A stretch of DNA of 15,036 bases, from NCBI RefSeq assembly GCF_035938995.1, contig NZ_DASZGI010000234.1:1-15036 (forward strand). Reading direction: 5' to 3'. Position 1 is the first letter of the stretch; each line of letters begins with the position of its first letter. The DNA comes from DASZGI01 sp035938995 (GTDB lineage Bacteria > Actinomycetota > Actinomycetes > Streptomycetales > Catenulisporaceae). The notes under the pieces were generated by a model, which was not told the origin of the DNA, ran no database searches, and worked only from the letters and a program-made list of their open reading frames with translations. Positions 1 to 6,091 of this stretch are shown here, piece after piece. Made by a program: the position numbers and the translations under genes.

Positions 1-381
1 TTCGAGGCCGATTCCGGCCACGCCGGAGATCCCGATGCAGGAGAAGTCGTCGCCGCGGAACACCTTCTCGATGTCCCGCTGGGCGATCATGTTCCCCGCG
101 GTGGAGCGCCGGTCGCCCGCCATGATCACGCCGCCGTCGAAATCCACGGCCACGATCGTGGTGCCGTGCGGCAGGTCCGCGGCGGCCTGCCCGCCCGGCC
201 CCGCCGCAGCCTGCCCGCCCGGCCCCGCCGCAGCCTGCCCGCCCGGCCCCGCCGCGGCCGGGCCGGCCGCGCCACCGGGCAGCAGGCCGGGGGCGGACGC
301 GGCGAGGAAGTCCGCGAACGACGAGGTGCCCACGCTCAGGCACGCGGCAGTGAACTGCCCTCCCAGGTAGTCGGTGCCCAC
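1..381 (-). CDS. prcB: Proteasome beta subunit PrcB, N-terminal part (cut by window edge)
   Basis: This is the catalytic beta subunit of the actinobacterial 20S proteasome, a threonine protease in the cytoplasmic core particle. The visible 127 residues comprise a propeptide of 73 residues followed by the mature start PHG|TTIVAV. The catalytic Thr1 is residue 74 (codon 162-160). In mature numbering D17, R19 and K33 of the active site are present in GDRRST and in DIEKVF. The start is GTG at 381, preceded by GGAAGGAA at good spacing. From memory, M. tuberculosis PrcB has a propeptide of about 57 residues, so this one is longer, because of a Gly/Ala/Pro-rich stretch containing three copies of AAAGPGGQ. 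The gene lies 116 bases downstream of pup on the same strand and is probably in the arc-dop-pup-prcB-prcA operon; prcA should follow past the left edge. The family assignment is firm. Confidence 0.96.
   Translation of the reverse strand, partial: MGTDYLGGQFTAACLSVGTSSFADFLAASAPGLLPGGAAGPAAAGPGGQAAAGPGGQAAAGPGGQAAADLPHGTTIVAVDFDGGVIMAGDRRSTAGNMIAQRDIEKVFRGDDFSCIGISGVAGIGLE
185..256. repeat. 24-bp tandem repeat, three copies, inside the PrcB propeptide
   Basis: Three head-to-tail 24-base units start at 185, 209 and 233. Copies 1 and 2 are identical and copy 3 differs at its last base (256, g for a). The unit is a multiple of three and in frame, so it adds the octapeptide AAAGPGGQ three times to the propeptide of PrcB on the minus strand. 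Such a unit could gain or lose copies by slippage without breaking the frame; that is inference. Confidence 0.95.
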
Positions 382-497
382 GAGGTTCCTTCCGGTTAGT
401 TGACCCTTCTGCCTCCCTGCGACCCTACTGCCGCGCGAGCCCCGCCTGAGCCGGCGCGGCGGCCGGAGGGATCAGCTCAGCGCGAACCGGGCGGAGG

Positions 498-713
498 TCA
501 CTCCCCGCCCTTCTGGACATAGGAGCGGACGAACTCCTCGGCGTTCTCCTCGAGGACCTCATCGATCTCGTCGAGGATCGCCTCCACGTCGTCGCTGAGC
601 TTCTCCTGGCGTTCCTTGACTTCGACTTCCTCGGCTGCCTCAGGGGCCGCGTCCTCGGCCTCCTCGCTGCGCCTGGTGGTCTGTCGCTGGCCGCCAGTGT
701 CCTTCGTTGCCAT
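498..713 (-). CDS. pup: Prokaryotic ubiquitin-like protein Pup
   Basis: Pup is the small, intrinsically disordered tag that PafA attaches through its C-terminal glutamate to lysines of target proteins for delivery to the ARC/Mpa-proteasome. The 71 residues start MATKDTGGQ, have an acidic middle, and then the conserved helical block that binds the ATPase coiled coil (KLSDDVEAILDEIDEVLEEN, about residues 38-57). They end YVQKGGE. The start at 713 is preceded by GGAGG seven bases upstream, which rejects the longer in-frame extension to 782. The last codon is GAG (Glu), so the protein is ready for ligation without deamidation, unlike mycobacterial Pup, which ends in Gln. It lies between dop and prcB, as usual. 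Confidence 0.97.
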   Translation of the reverse strand: MATKDTGGQRQTTRRSEEAEDAAPEAAEEVEVKERQEKLSDDVEAILDEIDEVLEENAEEFVRSYVQKGGE

Positions 714-760
714 ACGATCCTCCGTGCTCCTGGGCGTCCTCGCCGCCTCAACCGTATCCT

Positions 761-795
761 CGCCAGCCAGGAGCCTGCCCAATCCTGGGCTGGCG
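761..795 (-). promoter_or_regulatory. Strong intercistronic hairpin between dop and pup
   Basis: An inverted repeat pairs 761-772 with 783-795: twelve base pairs with one bulged G (788) and a ten-base loop (773-782). In the minus-strand transcript it lies about 20 bases after the dop stop and 48 bases before the pup start. No U-run follows it, so a simple intrinsic terminator is unlikely. It could be an RNA processing or stabilising element that sets Pup levels apart from Dop, or a partial attenuator. The pairing is visible; the role is inference. Confidence 0.6.
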
Positions 796-816
796 GGTCA
801 GCGGCACGGAGCGGGC

Positions 817-2331
817 TCAGCCCCCGGTGAGCGCGGCGACCAGGTCGGTCGCGGTCCGGCAGCGGTCGATCAGGTCGCCCACGTGCGCCTTGGTGCCGCG
901 GAGGGGCTCCAGGGTTGGCACCCGCTGCAGCGAGTCGTGCCCGGGTATGTCGAAAATCACCGAGTCCCACGACGCGGCGGCCACAGAGTCCGGGTATTTC
1001 TGCAGGCAGCGGCCGCGGAAGTAGGCCCGGGTGTCCTCGGGAGGCTGCTCCATGGCCCGGGCCACCTCATCGTCGGACACGATGCGGAGCATCCGGCCCC
1101 GGGCCGCGAGCCGGTTGTACAGGCCGCGCTCCGGGCGCACATCGGAATACTGCAGGTCCACGAGCTGCAGCCGGGGGTGCCCCCAGCCCAGCCGGTCCCG
1201 GGTCCGGTATCCCTCGAGCAGTTCCAGCTTGGCCACCCAGTCGAGTTCCCTGGACGTCAGCATCGGGTCCTCGGCGAGCCGGCCCAGCACCGATTCCCAC
1301 CGGTCCAGGACGTCAGCGGTCATCTCGTCGACGTCGGCGCCGTACCTGTCCTCGGTGTACTTGCGGGCCCGGTCCAGGTACTCCAGCTGCAGCTGGACCG
1401 CGGTCATCTTCCGGCCGTCCCGCAGGGTGACCAGGTGCCGGCAGGCCGGGTCGTGGGAGATCGCCCGCAGCTCGGCCACCGGCGTCTCCAGCGCGAGGTC
1501 GCCGTCGAGGAACTTTTCCTCGATCATCGCCAGCACCAGGGCCGTGGTGCCGAGCTTGAGGTAGGTGCTGATCTCGCTCATGTTCGCGTCGCCGATGATC
1601 ACGTGCAGGCGGCGGTACTTCTCCGGATCGGCGTGCGGCTCGTCGCGGGTGTTGATGATCGGCCGCTTGAGCGTGGTCTCCAGGCCGACCTCGACCTCGA
1701 AGAAGTCGGCCCGCTGGCTGATCTGGAAGCCCTCGTTCCGGCCGTCGGCGCCCTGGCCGACCCGGCCGGCTCCGCAGACGACCTGCCGCGAGACGAAAAA
1801 CGGGGTCAGGTTCCTGACGATGTCCGCGAACGGGGTCGCACGGCGCATCAGGTAGTTCTCGTGGCAGCCGTAGGAGGCGCCCTTGTTGTCGGTGTTGTTC
1901 TTGTAGAGCTGGATGGGCGAGGCGCCGGGCACGGTGGCCGCCTTGAGCGCGGCCTCGGCCATCACCCGCTCGCCCGCCTTGTCCCAGATCACGGCCGCCC
2001 GCGGGCTGGTGCACTCCGGAGTGGAGTACTCCGGGTGGGCGTGGTCCACGTACAGCCGGGCACCGTTGGTGAGGATGACGTTGGCCAGCCCGAGGTCCTC
2101 GTCGGTGAGCTGGCTGGAGTCGGCCGCCTCCCTGGTGAGGTCGAAGCCGCGGGCGTCGCGGAGCGGGTTCTCCTCCTCGAAATCCCAGCGTGCCCGGCGC
2201 GTCCTGGCCGAGGTCGCCGCCTGATAGGCGTTCACCACCTGCGAGGAGGTGACCATGGCATTGGCACCCGGCTGGCCGGGCACCGAGATGCCGTACTCGG
2301 TCTCGGTCCCCATCACGCGCCGCACGCTCAT
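817..2331 (-). CDS. dop: Deamidase/depupylase Dop
   Basis: Dop deamidates Pup-Gln to Pup-Glu and removes Pup from modified proteins; it shares the carboxylate-amine-ligase (glutamine-synthetase-like) fold with the ligase PafA. The 504 residues match the family length. The N-terminal nucleotide/metal motif is VMGTETEYGIS (6-16; Glu10 and Glu12). The Dop-specific loop absent from PafA is visible around 41-65 (WDFEEENP...DARGFDL). The block RLYVDHAHPEYSTPE contains Asp96, which corresponds to the known catalytic Asp. The ATG at 2331 has only a weak ribosome-binding site (aggctttcacc); a second in-frame ATG at 2313, six codons in, is possible but would leave only MGTETEYGI at the N-terminus. The gene starts 59 bases after arc ends and is followed by pup. 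Because Pup here already ends in Glu, depupylation is probably its main job (inference). Confidence 0.96.
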   Translation of the reverse strand: MSVRRVMGTETEYGISVPGQPGANAMVTSSQVVNAYQAATSARTRRARWDFEEENPLRDARGFDLTREAADSSQLTDEDLGLANVILTNGARLYVDHAHPEYSTPECTSPRAAVIWDKAGERVMAEAALKAATVPGASPIQLYKNNTDNKGASYGCHENYLMRRATPFADIVRNLTPFFVSRQVVCGAGRVGQGADGRNEGFQISQRADFFEVEVGLETTLKRPIINTRDEPHADPEKYRRLHVIIGDANMSEISTYLKLGTTALVLAMIEEKFLDGDLALETPVAELRAISHDPACRHLVTLRDGRKMTAVQLQLEYLDRARKYTEDRYGADVDEMTADVLDRWESVLGRLAEDPMLTSRELDWVAKLELLEGYRTRDRLGWGHPRLQLVDLQYSDVRPERGLYNRLAARGRMLRIVSDDEVARAMEQPPEDTRAYFRGRCLQKYPDSVAAASWDSVIFDIPGHDSLQRVPTLEPLRGTKAHVGDLIDRCRTATDLVAALTGG

Positions 2332-2390
2332 GGTGAAAGCCTAGCCGGGCCTGGCAGCGCACCAGCGGTGACCGCGCCGCGCTCCTACCA

Positions 2391-4184
2391 CTACAGGTAC
2401 TGGCCTGTGTTGGCGACCGTGTCGATGGAGCGCCCGGCCTCGGTGCCCTGCTTGCCGGAGACCAGGGTCCTGATGTACACGATCCGCTCGCCCTTCTTGC
2501 CGGAGATGCGGGCCCAGTCGTCCGGGTTGGTGGTGTTGGGCAGGTCCTCGTTCTCCTTGAACTCGTCGACGCAGGCGCCGAGCAGGTGGGAGACGCGCAG
2601 GCCCTTCTGGCCATGGTCCAGGAAGTCCTTGATCGCGGACTTCTTCGCCCGGTCGACGATGTTCTGGATCATCGCGCCGGAGTTGAAGTCCTTGAAGTAG
2701 AGGACCTCCTTGTCGCCGTTGGCGTAGGTGACCTCGAGGAAGCGGTTCTCGTCGGTCTCCGAGTACATCCGCTCCACGGTGTTCTGGATCATGCCCTGGA
2801 CGCAGGCGTCCCGGTCGCCGCCGTGCTCGGCCAGGTCCTCGGAGTGCAGCGGCAGCGATTTGGTGACGTACTTGGAGAAGATGTCCTTGGCCGCCTCGGC
2901 GTCCGGCCGCTCGATCTTGATCTTGACATCCAGCCGGCCGGGCCGCAGGATCGCCGGGTCGATCATGTCCTCGCGGTTGGAGGCGCCGATCACGATGACG
3001 TTCTCCAGGCCCTCGACGCCGTCGATCTCGGACAGCAGCTGGGGCACAATGGTGTTCTCGACGTCGGAGGAGACGCCCGAACCGCGGGTGCGGAACAGCG
3101 AGTCCATCTCGTCGAAGAACACGATGACCGGGGTGCCCTCGCTGGCCTTCTCGCGCGCCCGCTGGAAGACCAGGCGGATGTGCCGCTCGGTCTCGCCGAC
3201 GTACTTGTTCAGCAGCTCGGGGCCCTTGATGTTGAGGAAGTAGCTCTTGCCCTTGTCCTTGCCGTTGATCTCGGCGACCTTCTTGGACAGCGAGTTGGCG
3301 ACGGCCTTGGCGATCAGCGTCTTGCCACAGCCGGGAGGGCCGTAGAGCAGCACACCCTTCGGCGGGCGCAACTCGTGCTCGCGGAAGAGGTCGGGGTGCA
3401 GGTAGGGCAGCTCGACCGCGTCGCGGATCTGCTCGATCTGCCCGGTCAGCCCTCCGATGTCGTGGTAGTCGATGTCCGGGACTTCCTCCAGGACCAGTTC
3501 CTCGACCTCGGACTTCGGGACCCGCTCGTAGACGTATCCGGACCGCGGCTCGAGCAGCAGGGCGTCGCCGGCCCGGACGGTGGTGTCCAGCAGCGGCTCG
3601 GCGAGCCGGACCACCCGCTCCTCGTCGGTGTGGCCGATGACCAGTGCCCGCTCGCCGTCCTCGAGGATCTCCTTGAGCATGACGATCTCGCCGACGCGCT
3701 CGAAGCCGAAGCCGGCCACGATGTTGAGCGCCTCGTTGAGCATGACCTCCTGGCCGGGCCGCAGCTCGGACAGCTCGATGTTGGGGGTGACGGTGACCCG
3801 CAGCTTGCGGCCTCCGGTGAAGATGTCGGCGGTGCCGTCCTCGTTGGCCTCGAGGAACACCCCGAAACCCGACGGAGGCTGGGCGAGGCGGTCGATCTCC
3901 TCCTTGAGCGCGACGATCTGGTCGCGCGCGTCCCGGAGGGTCGCGACGAGACGCTCGTTCTGCGCGGTCAGGCCGGCGACCGTGGCCTGGAGCTCGCCGA
4001 CACGCTCTTCGAGCGCGCGGCTGCCGCGGGGCGCCTCGGCCAGGCGGCGCCGCAGGACGGCGATCTCCTGTTCGAGGTACGCGACCTGCGCCATGGGGTC
4101 GGCCTCGGGGCCGAGCGGATTGGCACCGCGGCCCGACCGGGATCCGGGGGCGCGCAGAGGCTTGTCGTCTTCGTGGGCTGGCAC
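2391..4184 (-). CDS. arc: Proteasome-associated AAA+ ATPase ARC/Mpa
   Basis: This is the ring-shaped unfoldase that binds pupylated proteins through an N-terminal coiled coil and threads them into the 20S core. With the start at 4184 it has 597 residues. In order: a charged/Gly-rich N-terminus; a coiled coil at about 33-102; tandem OB domains at about 105-235; a AAA domain with Walker A GPPGCGKT (282-289), Walker B VIVFFDE (353-359) and an Arg-rich ILRPGRLD block; and the C-terminus GQYL, the penultimate-Tyr motif that opens the proteasome gate. Two GTG codons nine bases apart compete as start (4193 and 4184). GAGGAGG at 4200-4194 is adjacent to the first but eight bases from the second, so 4184 is preferred. 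It is the first gene of the proteasome operon and is divergent from the ferredoxin gene. The function is firm; the start is moderately sure. Confidence 0.96.
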   Translation of the reverse strand: MPAHEDDKPLRAPGSRSGRGANPLGPEADPMAQVAYLEQEIAVLRRRLAEAPRGSRALEERVGELQATVAGLTAQNERLVATLRDARDQIVALKEEIDRLAQPPSGFGVFLEANEDGTADIFTGGRKLRVTVTPNIELSELRPGQEVMLNEALNIVAGFGFERVGEIVMLKEILEDGERALVIGHTDEERVVRLAEPLLDTTVRAGDALLLEPRSGYVYERVPKSEVEELVLEEVPDIDYHDIGGLTGQIEQIRDAVELPYLHPDLFREHELRPPKGVLLYGPPGCGKTLIAKAVANSLSKKVAEINGKDKGKSYFLNIKGPELLNKYVGETERHIRLVFQRAREKASEGTPVIVFFDEMDSLFRTRGSGVSSDVENTIVPQLLSEIDGVEGLENVIVIGASNREDMIDPAILRPGRLDVKIKIERPDAEAAKDIFSKYVTKSLPLHSEDLAEHGGDRDACVQGMIQNTVERMYSETDENRFLEVTYANGDKEVLYFKDFNSGAMIQNIVDRAKKSAIKDFLDHGQKGLRVSHLLGACVDEFKENEDLPNTTNPDDWARISGKKGERIVYIRTLVSGKQGTEAGRSIDTVANTGQYL

Positions 4185-4555
4185 GGTCCTCACCTCCTCG
4201 CGGGGTGCTGCGACGATACGTCACTACCTAACGAACGGCACTCGCAAACGGTTCTCAGGGGACCTGTTGGCGAGGTGCCGTTGCGGGGAACGGTCGCCCG
4301 GCGCGAGGCCGGCGCGTGTGTCCCCCTCTTCGTCAGCAACACGTCCAAGAACACAATTCCCCCTTCACCGCTCGTTCATGTGGGGCAGCGGGCACCCGTT
4401 CGGATCAGGCCCGCGGGCTTCACCGCGCGTGATCCGTTCGGGGGCTCGATCATTACGCGAACGAGGTGTCGTTGTCGAGGGCGTTCCGGAGCGCTGCGCG
4501 GTTTCCGACCGGCGCGTGGCGACTTGTTAGGGTCGAGGCGTAGACGACGACGCGG
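4185..4555. other. Divergent intergenic region between arc and the ferredoxin gene
   Basis: These 371 bases hold no convincing gene. They must contain the promoters for the proteasome operon (minus) and the ferredoxin gene (plus). Seven-base inverted arms CGGATCA (4401-4407) and TGATCCG (4430-4436) are separated by 22 bases, and the octamer CCGTTCGG occurs as a direct repeat at 4396-4403 and 4434-4441. This is operator-like, but no regulator can be named. I see no convincing minus-strand promoter for arc. Confidence 0.6.
4504..4533 (+). promoter_or_regulatory. Possible ferredoxin promoter (-10 TAGGGT)
   Basis: TAGGGT at 4528-4533 fits the actinobacterial -10 pattern TAGRRT and lies about 23 bases before the first ATG of the ferredoxin gene. 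The -35 side (about 4504-4509, TCCGAC) is poor. This is a weak call based on one hexamer and position. Confidence 0.22.
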
Positions 4556-4855
4556 ATGGGGATGACTGCCCGGATGAGCAGCGATGGGCTCGAAGTCTGG
4601 ATCGACCAGGACCTGTGCACCGGTGACGGATTGTGCGCGCAGTACGCCGCAGACGTCTTCGAACTGGACATCGACGGCCTCGCGTATGTGAAGGATGCCA
4701 CGGGCGCCTTGTGCACCGATCGGGGCTCGAAGGCCGCGGTGCCGGACGATCTCGAGCTCGCCGTGATCGACTCGGCGAAGGAATGTCCGGGAGACTGCAT
4801 CCACGTGCGGCGAGTCGCGGACGGCGTGATGATCGCCGGTCCGGACGCGGCTTAG
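4556..4855 (+). CDS. Small [3Fe-4S]/[4Fe-4S] ferredoxin
   Basis: This is a soluble single-cluster electron carrier of 99 residues. The first ligand block is LCTGDGLC (C21, D24, C27) and the fourth ligand is in ECPGDC (C77 followed by Pro). The position that is Cys in a classic [4Fe-4S] ferredoxin is Asp24, as in the Pyrococcus furiosus ferredoxin, which can hold a [4Fe-4S] cluster with Asp as ligand or lose one iron to give [3Fe-4S]. C53 and C81 are two further cysteines, possibly a disulfide pair. Between the ligand blocks lies an acidic domain (AADVFELDIDGLAYV) typical of ferredoxins that serve cytochrome P450s. In-frame ATGs at 4556, 4562 and 4574 all lack a clear ribosome-binding site, so the start is uncertain. 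The gene is divergent from arc and ends in a terminator; its redox partner is not in the window. Confidence 0.88.
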   Translation: MGMTARMSSDGLEVWIDQDLCTGDGLCAQYAADVFELDIDGLAYVKDATGALCTDRGSKAAVPDDLELAVIDSAKECPGDCIHVRRVADGVMIAGPDAA

Positions 4856-4874
4856 GCGCACCGACCCGCAGTTT

Positions 4875-4896
4875 AGCGCCGCACTGGCGCTTCTTT
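4875..4896 (+). terminator. Intrinsic terminator of the ferredoxin gene
   Basis: A perfect six-base-pair stem AGCGCC (4875-4880) / GGCGCT (4886-4891) with a five-base loop is followed by TCTTT, starting 20 bases after the ferredoxin stop. On the opposite strand the hairpin is not followed by T residues, so it should act in the plus direction only. Confidence 0.65.
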
Positions 4897-4944
4897 AGCT
4901 TGACCGGAGTATCCAGAACCGTGCCCGGCCGACTTACCTGACGC

Positions 4945-4980
4945 CTATACCTCATATATAGGGGCGAGCGCCCATATCTC
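4945..4980. other. AT-rich dyad between the ferredoxin gene and trmI
   Basis: Within a GC-rich context, 4945-4980 contains TATACC, CATATATA and CCATAT around an interrupted dyad. ATA (4958-4960) and GGGC (4962-4965) pair with GCCC (4970-4973) and TAT (4975-4977), with one mismatch. The region 4856-5065 holds no gene. The dyad could be a protein-binding site or a remnant promoter; no function can be assigned. Confidence 0.35.
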
Positions 4981-5043
4981 AGGCACACAACGCCCACCGC
5001 CGCGTCGCTTTACACGGCGCAGTGACCCTTAGGCCCAGCCGGA

Positions 5044-5059
5044 CGCGGAATGAGCCGCG
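5044..5059 (-). terminator. Weak hairpin just after trmI
   Basis: CGCGG (5044-5048) and CCGCG (5055-5059) can pair with a six-base loop, starting seven bases beyond the trmI stop in the minus direction. There is no T-run, so it would be a U-less terminator or an mRNA 3'-end stabiliser at best. Confidence 0.3.
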
Positions 5060-5065
5060 ATAGTA

Positions 5066-6034
5066 CTACGGCAGATCGCCCCGCCGTGCCAGGCGAGCCT
5101 CCCGGGCCGCGGCCTGAGCGTCGCGGTCGTCGTCGGCGGGAGAGGGCGACCAGGCGTCGTCGGCGTCGGCTGCCTTGGCCGGACGACGGCGGCGCGGCGG
5201 CAGGTCCACTCCGTCGGCGGTGCGGCGAGCGGTGACCAGGAAGCCGGTATGGCCGACCATCCGATGATCGGGCCGGACGGCCAGTCCTTCGACGTGCCAG
5301 GTGCGGACCATCGACTCCCAGGCGGTGGGCTCGGCGAAGCGGCCGTGCTCGCGGATAGTCTCCACAGTGCGGGACAGCTGCGTGGTGGTGGCGACGTAGC
5401 AGATCAACACGCCGCCCGGGACCAGCACCTTAGCCACGCTGTCGACGCACTCCCAGGGGGCGAGCATGTCGAGCACGACCCGGTCCATCTCGTCTGGGCG
5501 GAGGGAGGAGACCAGGTCGCCGACGGTGAGGGTCCAGGCGGGATGGTCGGCGCCGAAGAAGTTGCGCACGTTCCGCTCGGCGATGCGGGCGAAGTCCTCG
5601 CGCCGCTCATAAGAATGCACGGCTCCCGAGTCACCGACTGCCCGCAGCAGGGAGCAGGTCAGCGCGCCGGAGCCGACGCCGGCCTCGAGCACCCGCGCGC
5701 CGGGATACAGGTCGGCCATGGCGACGATCTGCGCAGCGTCCTTCGGGTAGACCACGGCGGCACCGCGCGGCATGGACAGGACGTAGTCCGACAGCAGCGG
5801 GCGCAGGGCGACGTAGTCCATGCCGCCAGTGGAGCGCACCACGCTGCCTTCCGGCTTCCCGATCAGCGCGTCGTGCTCGAACGATCCCTTGTGAGTGTGG
5901 AATTGCTTGCCGGGCTGCAGCGGAAAGGTATGGTGCCGTCCCTTGGTGTCGGTCAACTGGACGAGGTCGCCCGCCTTGAAGGGCCCGCTGCGGTGCTCGC
6001 GCAGTGCCTTGACATCCCTGACAGTGTCACTCAC
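5066..6034 (-). CDS. trmI: tRNA (adenine-58-N1)-methyltransferase TrmI
   Basis: The enzyme transfers a methyl group from S-adenosylmethionine to N1 of A58 in the T-loop of tRNAs. Of 322 residues, about 1-90 form the N-terminal beta domain (GDLVQLTDTKGR, HTHKGSFEHD, YVLSMPRGAAVVYPKDA). Residues about 100-270 form the Rossmann domain with the SAM motif VLEAGVGSGALT (115-126), the acidic SAM-ribose residue in SYERRED (E143) and DMLAPWE (189-195). A basic and acidic low-complexity tail follows after about 275. It closely resembles M. tuberculosis Rv2118c, recalled from memory, but with a longer tail. The start at 6034 is GTG with a poor ribosome-binding site. It lies 57 bases after the M50 protease gene on the same strand and is probably co-transcribed with it. 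Confidence 0.95.
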   Translation of the reverse strand: MSDTVRDVKALREHRSGPFKAGDLVQLTDTKGRHHTFPLQPGKQFHTHKGSFEHDALIGKPEGSVVRSTGGMDYVALRPLLSDYVLSMPRGAAVVYPKDAAQIVAMADLYPGARVLEAGVGSGALTCSLLRAVGDSGAVHSYERREDFARIAERNVRNFFGADHPAWTLTVGDLVSSLRPDEMDRVVLDMLAPWECVDSVAKVLVPGGVLICYVATTTQLSRTVETIREHGRFAEPTAWESMVRTWHVEGLAVRPDHRMVGHTGFLVTARRTADGVDLPPRRRRPAKAADADDAWSPSPADDDRDAQAAAREARLARRGDLP

Positions 6035-6091
6035 ATGCTCAAGTCTAATGGCGCGGTGCAGCTCCCCAGGTCGCTCACGCGCCCATCCCCG

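Noticed and set aside
422..427. TAGGGT on the minus strand upstream of prcB as an internal promoter
   Set aside because: There is no acceptable -35 at 16-19 bases (CTCAGG at 17), and the gene is well placed for read-through from pup.
616..2700. A very long plus-strand open frame opposite dop
   Set aside because: It is an antisense shadow of GC-rich coding sequence. The dop protein on the other strand carries all the family motifs.
2586..4565. A long plus-strand open frame opposite arc
   Set aside because: Its Val/Leu/Asp/Gly-rich composition is typical of the antisense of GC-rich genes; arc is certain.
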